64,000 nt of DNA from Agroathelia rolfsii (lineage: Eukaryota; Basidiomycota; Agaricomycetes; Amylocorticiales; Amylocorticiaceae): the NCBI GenBank assembly GCA_018343915.1, contig JABRWF010000002.1, forward strand, positions 2,728,001 through 2,792,000. Reading direction: 5' to 3'. The translations under genes were made by a program, and so were the position numbers. The notes beneath the pieces are model-generated. The model did no database searches. It was not told the origin of the DNA and worked only from the letters and a program-made list of their open reading frames with translations. Positions 22,526 through 36,945 of the stretch are shown here, one piece after another; within the stretch, counting starts at the first letter, position 1, and the number at the start of each line of letters is the position of its first letter.

Positions 22526-23888
22526 ATGTTGACCAACTTGGGCTTGAACTTGCCGCTACACAACCACATCTTCGAAGTCATTAATCACGGTACACGAAGA
22601 AACCAAGAAATGTCCTCAGGAACATTAGTCGAGGATCAAATCCCCAAAACTAAGCTCACTAATGGCTATGTCTCTTCGTCTGTGGACCAACAGCACTCAT
22701 TAGAAAAGCTCGCTCATACATCTCCACCTTCGTCTGGCCCTGTTATCGCGCTTGATCTAGATGATGTACTTAGCCAAACAAATGTCACTGTAGCAGCCTG
22801 TATGTTTTGAAAGGACTGTCGCCTTTAAAGGGGGCTCAGAAATGAAATTTTGGGCAGGGCATAATAATACATATGGAACAAAGCTAGATATATCTCAGTT
22901 CTACTGTAAGTCCTTCGTTGCTTCGTCCAACTCTGTGCTTATGAGTTTCGATATTATCTACTAGATTATTACTACTGGAAGGTCTCTGAATATCCCCAAT
23001 ATATACTCATAAAGCTAATTGTCATGATGATCAGAATCCAGGATGAGGAACTCCGGAAGAAACGATGAAGAAAGTTGTAAGATTCTACGCAGAAGGTCAT
23101 ATTCATCAAACCATGCCTGTTTCAGGGGCGCGTGAAGGGGTACAGATGCTCAAAGACATGGGTATGTGCCAGCGTCATACCTCATTATCCTGATCAATGA
23201 TTATAAACAATGCTCTCAGGATATCGACTTATCATAGTAACTGCTAGAGAGAAGGATACTTTTGATCACACCTGGAGCTGGGTGAAGAAGCATTTTCCTG
23301 GTATTGATCCATTTTTTTGGAGTCTTTACAACATGACTCTGAGAACTTGGGTTTTTCTTCTTAATTAGGTCTGATTGAGAGCGTTATTTGCACCAGTGCA
23401 TTTTCCGCTGCGTTGGGCAAACCGTCGTCTCCTAAGCAGGTGGTCACAAAACTCACCAAGGCAGAGGCAAGATTATCATTATGATTCTTGCTATCTTACA
23501 ATTTCACATGTTAAACTTGCAGGTTTGTGCCGAGATCAACGCTTCCCTACTAATTGACGATTCGATAGAGAATGCCATTCAATGCGCTAACTACTCTCCG
23601 AGTCCTTCTGAATCTGCCTCATCGTTCAAGTCTACGCCTGTGCTTTTGTTCGGTGACTATGCCTGGAACAAGCGCACTTCATCTTCTTCAGAGGCAACCC
23701 ACCAATTATCTTACGAAGAACGTCTAGCGGCTGCCGATGGGGGACGGTTTTGGGAGAGCTATGAAGAGCTTGATAAAGCAGAGCAAGCTATACGTAGCGC
23801 AGCAGGTCAGATTCAACGTGTCAGAGATTGGGCAGAGACAATCAAATGGATCCAGACCGAACGAGAAGCTAGTAGATTAGTATTATAG
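22526..23888 (+). CDS. HAD-superfamily phosphatase-like protein, interrupted by an in-frame TGA
   Basis: A HAD-fold protein of the kind annotated as 5'-nucleotidase-like in basidiomycetes; substrate unknown. Motif I is IALDLDDVL (about 22749), motif II lies in RLIIVTAREK, and motif IV is SLLIDDSIENA. The exons read WHNNTYGTKLDISQFYYYYW, then K and NPG, then TGA at 23044-23046, then GTPEETMKKVVRFY. A Trp is expected at that point, so TGG appears changed to TGA. The rest is intact to the stop at 23888, including MPVSGAREGVQMLKDMGYRL. The intron at 23467 uses a GC donor (GAG|GCAAGA) before VCAEINAS. Either the gene is newly inactivated, or the base is an error, or a weak acceptor at 23064 removes 12 residues. 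The start is the first ATG of the exon; MSSGTLVED at about 22610 is possible. Confidence 0.7.
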
Positions 23889-24171
23889 TCGATTCTTAGT
23901 TTCATGAATACATGTCCAACAGTATAACTCAGAGGGTTCCTACAATCAGGAACTTGACAACTGTATGGCCCTAGCCCCTATTGCATCATTGCTTTCACAT
24001 CGTCGTCATGATTGTGATCGCGATCATAGGACTCAACGCAACCGCTTGGCTACTGTGTGCATAATCCCCCCATTAACCCCGTAGAGCTATCTACGACCTG
24101 GAGGCTAAAGATAGAGGGCCTGTACAACCATTGCCTGAACTTGAACTCCTTTCTCCCCTACACCGTAACAT

Positions 24172-25887
24172 ATGACGCCGTTGTCCTTCGAGTTGCAGGC
24201 TTCCTTACTTCCCATATCCCACATAAGTGCCCGTAGCTCTCCCGAATCTGTCAATGCAGCCAGCTCCTACCTTATCGAGCAGAAGCGCATTCTCCAGAGC
24301 TATATATGCGCACTAGAAACAAAACAAAACAGTCTACGCCCCATCTTCAAACTTCCAGACGAGGTCCTCTTGCAGATTTTTAGCTATGGCGCCACCACTC
24401 GCGATCACCGATGGGTCCAATCAGTATCCCACGTCTGCCATTACTTCAGGCGGCTTTCAGTCAGCTGTCCCAATCTATGGACCCATGGTCTCCCAGCTTC
24501 TCCCGCTTGGGCGGCGGAGATACTCTCCAGGGCACATCGACTCCCACTGGATGTAACCATTGTGCATGGTGGAGCCTCGAATGGTAGTTCGCTCGTTCGC
24601 TTGATCAATGCGGTTCTTCCACACCTGGACCATATTCAGCATCTTACACTTCACTTACATTGGAAGCTTTTCCAAGGATGCTTTCGAGGAGTTGTAGCAA
24701 AGACCCCACTACTAGAATCGCTAGCTATCAAGTTAACCGGCCAGGAGCCAGGCAGTTCGTATGTCATCCCTTCGTCGTTTGTCTGGGACAATGCCCCACG
24801 CTTGCGGCATGTGATCCTAAGCGGTTGCACCATGTCGTGGATTTCGGGGCCTACATCGCTTACTGGTCTTGATTCCTTGGAAATAACAAAATCCGTCGTC
24901 ACAAGCGTGAGACCCTCTTGGTCGCAGTTGTTATCTACCTTGCAGACAATGCATGGGCTGCGTACCCTTCACCTTGAAAACACCCTTCCCTCATTGGTAG
25001 ACGCCACCCTTCCGGCCATTGACCTTCCTCAGCTACGTTTCCTCAAAATAGGGGGTACCTATATCGCGTGTGCATACATTCTAAGTCACATTCGATGCTA
25101 CCAGGACCTCGAAATCAAAGTTACTTGCGACCATGGACACCTCTCGTTGATGCCGGCTTCCCCTTTCATATCATTCTTGGACAAATACCTAATGCCATGG
25201 CGTGGAGAACTGAATATTGAGGCCATATCATTTCAATTCGACTATACCTTCCTATCCTTGCACTCGAGTGATAATTGCGATCGCCAATTGAGTATGGACC
25301 TCACACTGGGACGGCCTCGAAGGACAACCCGAGGACAACACTGGGGCCTTAGAGAGGTACTTTCTATCACTGAACTCTTGGATCTTACTGGTCAGCAAGC
25401 GTTGGAGTTGATTTCTCCTGCCACCCCGTTTGATCGTAGCGACAAGAAGAGTCGTCTACGACAGCTATTTTCCGCATTCCCAGCTCTCAGCAAATTATCT
25501 ATATCTGCAGGTTGGACTGACGCTATCTTGGACGCCCTGAGCGTGGATGATGTGACGACACCTGTTCTCCCCCTGTTAAAGGACCTTCACATCGATTCAG
25601 TATCTCAATGGTGGGATGGAAAGACATCGAATCTCTCTGTTGGATTCCCGACCAGCTCTTTACTCAATTGTGTTGTGTCTCGTTCGAACGCATATACCCC
25701 ACTAGAGAACATTTCTATCTCTCCGAATGCCACACCACAAGAGTTGGAGGCCTTAGATAAGATGAAGAACTTGATGGAAGAAGGGAGGGCAAGCAGTAAT
25801 GTCGTCGAGGTAGCCTGTGCTCTTGAAGTTAACCTTGCTAGGGATAAGGGACGTCCTAAAGAACTTGAAGCTGTAGTTGGTCGTTGA
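24172..25887 (+). CDS. F-box-like protein with degenerate leucine-rich tail
   Basis: A single-exon gene of 571 codons. After a coiled N-terminal helix (EQKRILQSYICALETKQNSL) the F-box reads FKLPDEVLLQIFSYG, then VSHVCHYFRRLSVSCPNLWT, at about residues 60-105. The F-box should bind Skp1 of an SCF ubiquitin ligase. The rest has irregular repeats of the type HLTLHLHWKL, LRFLKIGGTY and LRHVILSGCT, typical of the degenerate leucine-rich region in the large F-box families of Agaricomycetes, which recognises unknown targets. No membrane segment. It lies alone between the HAD gene and MCM3; the short 5' leader is pyrimidine-rich. Confidence 0.85.
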   Translation: MTPLSFELQASLLPISHISARSSPESVNAASSYLIEQKRILQSYICALETKQNSLRPIFKLPDEVLLQIFSYGATTRDHRWVQSVSHVCHYFRRLSVSCPNLWTHGLPASPAWAAEILSRAHRLPLDVTIVHGGASNGSSLVRLINAVLPHLDHIQHLTLHLHWKLFQGCFRGVVAKTPLLESLAIKLTGQEPGSSYVIPSSFVWDNAPRLRHVILSGCTMSWISGPTSLTGLDSLEITKSVVTSVRPSWSQLLSTLQTMHGLRTLHLENTLPSLVDATLPAIDLPQLRFLKIGGTYIACAYILSHIRCYQDLEIKVTCDHGHLSLMPASPFISFLDKYLMPWRGELNIEAISFQFDYTFLSLHSSDNCDRQLSMDLTLGRPRRTTRGQHWGLREVLSITELLDLTGQQALELISPATPFDRSDKKSRLRQLFSAFPALSKLSISAGWTDAILDALSVDDVTTPVLPLLKDLHIDSVSQWWDGKTSNLSVGFPTSSLLNCVVSRSNAYTPLENISISPNATPQELEALDKMKNLMEEGRASSNVVEVACALEVNLARDKGRPKELEAVVGR

Positions 25888-26118
25888 AGTGAAACGCATA
25901 TGCACCAGGATAGTATATTATTCGGACCAATTTGTATTTTTATCTTTCTCCTCTGCTTTATACACGTCCGTTTGTTCTATAAGCATGAAGTAACATTATT
26001 TGCGTGTGAAGTTTATGCAAATTCGGGGTTGTATTCGAGGATGATCGATATCCATCCACAGAGTAACGGCGCTGACCGTCACAGTTTAGGGCAGACTAAT
26101 AGGCGTCGGCGCGTGCAG

Positions 26119-26135
26119 ACGCGTCCAACACGCGT
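26119..26135. promoter_or_regulatory. Pair of MluI cell-cycle boxes upstream of MCM3
   Basis: Two exact ACGCGT palindromes at 26119-26124 and 26130-26135, start-to-start spacing 11 nt, lie about 52-68 nt before the MCM3 ATG. ACGCGT is the MBF binding site that controls G1/S genes in yeasts, including replication genes. Sequence is direct; function inferred. Confidence 0.65.
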
Positions 26136-26186
26136 CAGGCATCTCATTAGGCCTACTCTCCATCTCGGGATCCGATCTTTCCAGTC

Positions 26187-28923
<2,737 letters not shown>

Positions 28924-29569
28924 TTTCCAACCCTTGAATTGTTTTCTATATCCCTTATATATATATATTTAATACCAAGTATACATTAACAGCACTTCCT
29001 CGAGTTCGAGCTAGCAATCTCGGTCTAGCAAATTCTGACTTGTCAACGTGCGAGTAGTAGTCCGATCCAAATGATCAAACCACTTGATATTGACTCCTGA
29101 CTCTCGTACTCACGCAATTATGCATAGCTTACGTCACATACCCAGAAAATACTGGGTCACGGTAATTAAATAATAGTACTCTCTATACTTAACGTATGTC
29201 GCCATTAGCAGCATGCACCAGACATAACATGCATAGCGTAGTGTAAGAATGCCCACTTAGGCAAGCCGTGGCTGTGTTGATGCGTGGCTGTGCTCGCTGG
29301 TCGCTCTAAGTAAGCCAGGTTCATTGAGGCTGATACGCTCAACATTCTCTGAAAGACAAGGTAAGACCGCTATGTTGCCAGTTTGCTTGTGTGTATCGTC
29401 CTCTTGAGGTTACAATATCTCTGTCTATGCAATTTTAACTGCTCGAATCGGGGGCTGTGGGGATGGATGGCTCAGATGCACCTGGGATGATGACTATGAA
29501 TCGAAAGGACTCTTATTCACTTGCTCTCGACTGCTCTTAGGCTCGACTCCTTTTCTCATTCTCTCCAAA
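28924..29569. other. Intergenic region between MCM3 and RPS18
   Basis: About 650 nt. A TA-rich stretch (about 28957-28972) lies just after MCM3 and probably belongs to its 3' end. The last 60 nt before the RPS18 ATG are pyrimidine-rich, usual for fungal ribosomal protein promoters. No gene was recognised. Confidence 0.5.
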
Positions 29570-30197
29570 ATGTCCCTTGTTGTGCCAGAGGCCCACCAGC
29601 AGTTCCAGGTCCGTTCTCAAGATGTTTTGTCTCAAGATAATTACCGACTTTGTACATCATAGCACATCTTGCGTCTGCTGAACACCAACGTTGATGGAAA
29701 ACGCAAGGTTATGTACGCCTTGACTGAGATCAAGGGTGTCGGTCGTCGCTACTCCAATATTGTCTGCAAGAAGGCCGATGTTGACCTCAACAAGCGGCAC
29801 GTTCCAAAATGCTATTTAAATGTCAATTTTTACTGACTAAGGTTTAGTGCTGGCGAACTGAACTCCGATGAGCTCGAGCGTATCGTTACCATCATCCAGA
29901 ACCCCACACAGTTCAAGATCCCCACATGGTTCTTGAACAGACAAAAGGATATCGTCGATGGCAAGAACTCGCAAATCCTGTCCAACGGTGTTGACTCGAA
30001 ACTCCGTGATGACTTGGAGCGCCTGAAGAAGATCCGCGCTCATAGGGGTCTTCGTCACTTCTGGGGCCTCCGTGTCAGGGGTCAGCACACCAAGACCACT
30101 GGTATGTTTTATTTGGAGCGCAAATCGGGTAGATATCTTACCTTTCCTTATAGGTCGTCGCGGAAAGACCGTCGGTGTGTCGAAGAAGCGTGGTTAG
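29570..30197 (+). CDS. RPS18: 40S ribosomal protein S18 (uS13)
   Basis: A core small-subunit protein located at the head of the 40S subunit. The protein is nearly identical to other eukaryotic S18: [90 protein letters not shown] and the end [13 protein letters not shown]. Four exons; exon 1 ends at 29608. The second intron appears to begin with GC at 29797 (CG|GCACGT) and end at the AG before TGCTGGCGAA, because only this join gives LNKRAGELN. The third intron follows KTT near 30102. Length of about 156 residues fits the family. Confidence 0.97.
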
Positions 30198-30606
30198 ATT
30201 CGCTAACGGCTTTTACTCGACTTTGTGGTTGTTTTATTTCGCATATGCATATGACATATCTCTTACTATGCGTATCATGACATATGGCGGAAAGCGCTTC
30301 TCGCCCTTTGCATCCTGTACTTTTTGAGCCAATGCACTCCAACAAAAGTGGACACAATATGTGTAATTGCCAAGCGTACTACTTGACATTGCGTGATAAA
30401 CCAGATTGCATATATGTAATGTGAGACAAGCGCCATGGTCCACATAAGATTATGTGGTGAATCCAGTGGACATTTCGACCGTTGTAGATCTTGATCAGTG
30501 CCAATAATTTTTGGTTTATGTCTTCCCAGAGGAATATTATCTAGGCAATAAAAAATAGCTGGGTATTCTAGAGATCCACAGTCATGAAACTGACCTCGGC
30601 CATCAC
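30198..30606. other. Intergenic region between RPS18 and a tRNA gene
   Basis: About 410 nt: RPS18 3' flank and the 5' flank of the tRNA. No other feature recognised. Confidence 0.5.
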
Positions 30607-30696
30607 GGCGAGATGGCCGAGTGGTCTAAGGCGCTAGTTTCAGGTTCTATAATCTACTAGTCTTTCGGGGCGCGAGTTCGAATCTCGCTCTCGTCA
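30607..30696 (+). tRNA. tRNA-Leu (anticodon CAG) with a short intron
   Basis: A 7-bp acceptor stem GGCGAGA/TCTCGTC (one G-T pair), a D arm with the A box (TGGCCGAGTGG), an anticodon stem CTAGT/ACTAG, a class-II variable arm and a T arm GCGAG-TTCGAAT-CTCGC holding the B box. The anticodon loop reads TT-CAG-G, then an intron of about 10 nt after position 37. The long variable arm and CAG anticodon make it leucine. The discriminator A is at 30696. The next 15 nt contain TTTTG only, a weak terminator. Confidence 0.88.
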
Positions 30697-31143
30697 TGTT
30701 AGTTTTGTGTCCTGCGATGTGCGATCCTTGATTTTTGTAATGGGTACAAAGATCACCGGAATTGGTCATCCCGCCATGTCATAATCTTTCAAATATGGCA
30801 TCCTAGTTATGAGTCATATTCCCACATGACGAGAAACATAAGCTCGATTATCTGTTCGATTATCTGGGCAGTCGGCTCGCAGACGCAACAAGTTTGTATT
30901 GATGGCGGTGTGATGGTGGACGACTGCGGGAGGCTGCGGAGTGCCGCACCCGGCATGACCCGGTGCCGAGCCGCCGTCCGCTTGCGTAAATGAGTTGAAG
31001 TCCTCGGAGGATTTTATAGTGAAAAGAGACCGAGTTAAGCTGCCCTGCACGGATATCCAGCTCTGTCTGTCCTTCACAACACCAGCAGCAATACCACCAC
31101 CAGCTGCTAAGCCTGCGGCCCCCAATATTCTCCATTGGGCATT
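30697..31143. other. Intergenic region between tRNA-Leu and the PPR gene
   Basis: About 450 nt that should contain the PPR gene promoter. No coding exon, repeat or RNA gene seen. Confidence 0.45.
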
Positions 31144-34100
31144 ATGCTGCCCAAGGTCGCTAACCAGATATTACACGCTTCATCGCGAGCAGTCGCTGCT
31201 GCTCAGTATCAGTCTCATACACTTCGCAATGTCCTTCAGCTTCAAACTTCCTCCGGCCAGTCTTCTTCAGGTAGCATCTGGAACGGTGTAGGCTCTTCCA
31301 GTTCCAGCTGGGGTAGCAATGGAAGTGGAACAGGCCCAGGTGGCCAGAAATTCAATTCCAGCAGTCGCTACTACAGCAGTTACGCTGTTCGTGTACCCAC
31401 TCTCTTCACTGAGCATGACCCTAATGCTAATTGAATTTTTTTTATTACTTGCCGTTACTAGGCCGCCAGTCGCGCTGTCACACAGGCCAACGTATCCTCT
31501 TCAGACCTCGATGGCTCTTTTGTCGAGTCTGATGAAACCGAGGAGGCTCAAACCCGTCCCTCTGCTCGCTCTCGTCGTACCGGATCTGGACTACGTGGAC
31601 GAAGCCATAGCATTTCCCTTGGCGCGCGTGATCATTCAGAACGTTCGGAACTTGGTGTACTCAAAGCGGTTCAATTGCATACTCGTGCCAAACATACACT
31701 CCTAGGTTCCCATGTCGAGGAGAATGACTCGACACCCCAATCCGTCCATGCCCGTCACAACTCTACTGCCGCTGCTTTCGCCGACCTTGACTTATCCTCG
31801 CTATCTGCCGATGAAGAACTTACCACTGTCGTGTCAAAGGATTTCCCCGCTTCTCGATCAAATTCACGTATATCTGCGCTCCCGGAAACTGCCACCATGC
31901 GAGACATCAGTTGTGCTCGTCAATCGGGTGATTATGCTGCTGTCCTGGATGCAGTCGGGCGCCTTCGTCTCTCCCCGGGGTCGGTCACGGTACACGAATT
32001 AAATGCCGCCCTCGACGCGATCGCAGCTACGAAACCTTATCTCGAAACATTGTCGCCACTCGTCCAACTCTACAATGATTTCGTCACTGGTGGTCGATCA
32101 CAGATTCTGCCCAATGGTCAAACATATAGTATCATGCTCCTTGCTTTGGGATCGCAAGATCACAAGGCACGGGGTGCCATTGCATCTCATGAGTCCGCCA
32201 TCCGTCGTACTCAGCTTTTAAGGTCTAAGGACGAATTCGTCTTAGGATTGCAGGCCTCGATCAAGCAGCTCATGGAAGAATCGCAATCGCTTTATTCCAT
32301 GGCTAACACGCTCTTCGAAGCAGCGTCTGCACGCAATGTCATGATATCTATCGAGGCTTATACGTCCATGTTGCGGTCATGCGCTCTTCGCGGGGATATT
32401 GACAGGGCCATCACCGTGTTCGCTCAACTAGAAGCCCAAAAAACTATCCGACCCGCTGCTATCGTTTTTGCGCATCTTATAAGTGCATACACCAACGCTC
32501 GTGATCTTGCCGGCGCCCGCTTGGTTTTCAAGGAGTTTAGAGAGGCTTCACAACAAGGGCGCCTCACTTGGAGCGCGGACACAGCTTCTGCAGGACTTGC
32601 ACGCGAATTCGTCTGGCACAAAATGATTGATGCTCACTTTGCGTGCGACGATGCCCCAGGTGCCCTCGACCTACTGGAACAGATGATGGATTCCCCAGAG
32701 ATGAAATACAGCTCTAATAAATTCGTCCCTGGCAATCCCCCCCTTCCTTCGCAGCTCACATTTACGCGCATCATTACCGGATTTTGCACCGTAGGCGACC
32801 ATAGCTCGGCACTGATCTGGTACAGGCGTTTACTGGACGAATCGGCTACTTCCTCGGCTACTTCTACCAGTTCGCGCGATGCCACCCTATTGGAGCGTAC
32901 AGCTTGGACCCATCTTTCTAGTGGCCTCCTAGAGGAAGGCAGAGTCCCCGAATTTTTCGATCTTTACAAGGCAATCGTACATCGTACACCGAGTTTTTTG
33001 GACAACGATGATCGTTATCTACTTGCCTTACATGTTGCTTGGTATGTTCGCGACAACAAAGACTCGCTCGACCGCGCCAAGGCCATCTCTATGCTGAACC
33101 TCACCGCCGATTTCTCGCTCGTCACCCGTGCACATTACAAGGACAAGGATGTCATTTACCTCGTGTCAATCATGAACATTGCCGATTCCCTCCGGAAGGC
33201 TTATTTGGCTCTTGGGGAAGTTGAAGGCTCAGTTGCTCCTGTTGAAAAGGCTCTCCTGGTCGCTCGTGTTCAGATGGCGCATGGGACAGTCGACGAAGAA
33301 TTACCCGCAGCTCAAGAAGCCGCCTCTGGTGCAATGACTCTTGTCACCAGGACCATCGCAGGTTTCTCTACCCGTCAACCACAGCCATTAATGTTCGCCC
33401 TTGGTGTCAGGCTCCTGCGTCTTGCCGCGGCCGTTGCTTTACAACCCGAAGCAAGCATGGCCTCATTCTTCTATCATAACATTTACCAGCAGGCTAATAC
33501 GCAGGATTTGAGCACCCTCACTAACCAAGAATGGCATTTACTCCTCCTCTGCGCGAATCTCGTCGATCTTTCTGCCCTCGCCCATGTTCTCAAAGATCTT
33601 TCGCAATCCCAAGCGGCCGCATCTTTCTTCCAGGACGCACGGATTGTTGCTAACGTAGCAGAAACCATCCATAGCATCCATAATAGTGATGACCTGGCTA
33701 GCGTTCTGTCTCAGCTTCCCTCTGATTATGAGGCAGCACTGAGGCGCCGAGAGGAGGATACCGATTCAGTCGTTTCTTCTTTGCCCTCGGACACGCTGGT
33801 GGCAAGTTCTGAGCCATCATCTCCCGCAGTCTCGCCATCAATCCAATTCGACATCGCGGCTAGCCGAGCCATTGACGATGCATGGAAATCCGGCAATTTC
33901 GACGCCTTCGCTACGTACGGGCAAATCGAGGACATACTCGCCAGTGGTAGGTACCCTACCCATGTCGCTATCAGCCGCACCATCAACGCTCTTGGCCGTC
34001 ATGGTGCTATCGACGAGATGCGTCGCTTGTACGAAGTCGCGCAGGTGATTTTGGCTGCTGCACCGAGAAAGCTTCGCTTCAAGTCGTGGTTGATGGTTGA

Positions 34101-35505
34101 GTGTCAAATGGTCATCGGATACGCCCATGCGGGCAACATGGACGCCGCCCTCATGCATCGTGCTCGCATTCTGGAGCAAGGACTGGTGCCCACCCCAGAC
34201 GCCTACGGTAGTCTGATTCAGAACGTCAAGGATACTACGGATGACGCCTCTAATGCCTTGGGTCTATTCCAAGAGGGTCTTGCGCACGGTCTCCAACCCA
34301 ATACGTACTTGTACAACACGATCATCTCCAAGCTGTCCAAGGCGCGCAAGGCGGATCAAGCGCTCGAACTGTTTGAGCAGATGAAGGTTCAGGGTGTACT
34401 AGCGTCGAGTATCACCTACGGTGCTATCATCGCCGCATGCTGTCGTGTTGGTGATGTGCAATCGGCGGAGACGCTCTTCGCAGAGATGACTGCCCAGACG
34501 AACTTCAAGCCAAGGGTGCCGCCGTACAACACCATGATGCAGCTCTATGCGCACATCAAGCCTGATCGTGAAAGGGTACTGTTCTACTTTGACTCGATGG
34601 TTCAGAATGGTGTTTCTCCTACGGTCCATTCGTACAAGGTATGTCTGTTTGGTACTAATACCTTTGTTAACTTACTCACCCTTCAAATAGCTGCTTTTGG
34701 ATGCCTATGGTACCATCGAACCCGTGGATATCAACGGCATGAACAAAGTCTTGAAGGATATCGAGGCCAACGTCGGGCACATCCAGGGTGTGCACTGGGC
34801 GTCGGTCATTAACGCCCATGGCTGCGTCAAGAAAGATCTCGACCGTGCCATTGAGACGTTTGAGAATCTCCGATCGACTTCTCACAACAACCCTCTCCCT
34901 GACGCAATCACGTTTGAGGCGCTCTTCAACGTTCTTGTTACCCACCGTCGGGCCGACTTGTTCCCTCACTACCTTGAACGTCTCGAGAAGTCGGGTATTC
35001 ATATGACGGCCTACATTGCCAACCTCGTCATCAAGGGCTATGCTCTGGGCGGCCAACTGGATAAGGCAAGAGCCTTCTTTGAGGGCCTGTCGGATCCGCC
35101 TGAAGGTATTGCCGCGCCCGGTAATCACGCTCCCCATGCAGGCGAGGTTTTGGAACAAGTACCTGTCTCGGCACCTGTCTATCGTGAGGTTAGTTAGATC
35201 AGCTATATGTACATTAGTTCAACATTGCTGACATGATAACACACATAGCCGTCAACATGGGAACACATGGTTCGTGCTGAACTCGGCGCTTGTGAACGTG
35301 AAAAGGCTATTGCTCTCTTAGAGAGACTCCAAGCCAGGTGCGTTTTAACACCTTTCTAGTCTCGCCGAACGATGGTATTCTAACATACATACCTTATAGA
35401 AAATTTCCTGCTGCGGTCTACAATCGCATTAGCGGAATCATGCTCGACGATGACACCGTCTCCCCCTGGCCAGCTACCCCGCTACCAGGCGTGACTGTGG
35501 CGTGA
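31144..35505 (+). CDS. Mitochondrial pentatricopeptide repeat (PPR) protein
   Basis: A large PPR protein, probably binding organellar RNA (processing, stability or translation of mitochondrial mRNAs). Exon 1 starts MLPKVANQILHASSRAVAAA, rich in Arg, Ser and Ala and without acids, as expected for a mitochondrial presequence, then a Ser/Gly-rich linker. A first intron at about 31391-31462 leads to the long main exon. PPR-type repeats of about 35 residues are clear in the C-terminal half, e.g. YNTIISKLSKARKADQALEL, ITYGAIIAACCRVGDVQSAE and TFEALFNVLVTHRRADLF. Three short introns follow near 34640, 35190 and 35340, and the stop is at 35503-35505 after LPGVTVA. About 1,350 residues. A relation to the CYA5-type PPR regulators of cox1 is possible but not shown. 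Confidence 0.85.
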
Positions 35506-36273
35506 AAGAACATGGAAAGGAACTATCACTACGTAATAGGACCTTATTTTGATTTGTCTACCCTGTCATCATTCGCATTTTGCCTTCAAAAGCGCTCGTT
35601 TTCTAGCGTTGTGTTATTTGTTTGATTTTTTTTTTCTTAACTATTTTTTAATCTTTGGCTTTATCCTACACCTCACGAACTTTGTACGAGTACGATTAGA
35701 TTATGACTGTATCATAGCTTACATAAATACTAGAGACACTCAATGAATAGTAGTAATCATTGAAACGGTGCACATGTTCTATAGTGCATGGGAGGCAATA
35801 CGCACTGTGGATATTTGTCGTTCGATTACTCTTTAGAGACAAATGGGTGACATAGACTTGGTAGGTAGAGTAGCATGGCCCTGTGACAAGATGGTAGAAC
35901 GGACTGCAATTCTAACTTGGATAGTTTGATGTTCCTTATTATCTTGTGAAGTCAAGGTTGCGTCATCTTGATACCCAAGCACATCATGATCACCTAGATT
36001 TCCAAAACGAAGACCGTTCGATCCGTCAACTTGCATCAACTATAATGCATACTTTATACATCATTGACAAGATGGACAGATCGAAAGGTCAATAGAGACC
36101 CCCATGTGATGAATCCTGCCCCACAACTGGAAGAACAAAAACCTTCGTCACCCTTGTCGTTATCTATGGCGCGATTAGTGCCAACAGATCGTCATCCACA
36201 GGAGGGGTTTTAAACGAGTGAAAAGACTGAACTCCTTCCGTTATATACACTCAGCGGTCAAACAGTCGCTCTC
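35506..36273. other. Intergenic region between the PPR and carbonic anhydrase genes
   Basis: About 770 nt of AT-rich DNA. A T-rich tract near 35624-35650 is probably the 3' end of the PPR transcript. TATATA at 36242-36247 lies 32 nt before the carbonic anhydrase ATG and could be its TATA box. No gene recognised. Confidence 0.5.
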
Positions 36274-36945
36274 ATGTCTGCGCACACTGAATTTGCGAAA
36301 CACAATGACGCCTATGTGGCTAATTTCGGAGACAAGGGCAGTCTGCCCCTGCCTCCAGCCAAGAAACTAGCTGTAGTTACGTGTATGGATGCACGCATAG
36401 AGTAAGATGATGAAATTGTACCCATAGGATGTATGCTAAATACAATATACGTACACAGGCCAGCAGGACAGTTCGGAGTCCATGAAGGAGATGCCCACAT
36501 TATTCGTAATGCAGGCGGTGTTGCGTAAGATTTGACCACAGTTTATTGTATGAACCGACGACTCAGAGTAGTTCCAGCAAGGATGCCTTGAGGAGTATTG
36601 TGATCTCCCAACGTCTCTTGGGGACGCGCGAGATTGCAATCATCCATCATACAGATTGTGGAATGCTGACATTCAACACACAGCACTTACGGGAGATAGT
36701 GGTATCTTCTACACCTGCTGCCAAAGAGGAGGTACAGAATACGGACTTTCTAGAGTTTTCGGACCTGGAAGAGAGTGTTCGGAACGATGTGAAGTTCCTT
36801 AAGGAAAGCGAACTTGTTCTTAAAGAGACCACGGTCACGGGATGGGTTTATGAGGTCGAGACGGGAAAGGTGCGTATTGTGGTCTTCTGAACTAAGGCTG
36901 GAATGACCAAAACAATGACTTTAATAGATTCGCAAGCTGATGTAG
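36274..36945 (+). CDS. Beta-class carbonic anhydrase
   Basis: A zinc enzyme that interconverts CO2 and bicarbonate and supplies bicarbonate for carboxylations; in fungi it also serves CO2 sensing. The zinc ligands are Cys in VVTCMDARIE (36382-36384) with the Asp-Arg dyad, and the His and Cys in IIHHTDCGM (His 36647-36649, Cys 36656-36658). The sequence IIRNAGGVAKDALRSIVISQ joins exons 2 and 3 if the acceptor is the AG at about 36579-36580. Four exons; the last is only six codons (IRKLM, stop 36943-36945). About 165 residues, short and compact, similar to the small beta-CAs with CMDAR/HTDCGM motifs. No targeting peptide, so cytosolic. Confidence 0.9.

Noticed and set aside
28957..28972. TA repeat after MCM3 as a TATA box for a downstream gene
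   Set aside because: The next start codon (RPS18) is about 600 nt away; it is more likely part of the MCM3 3' region.
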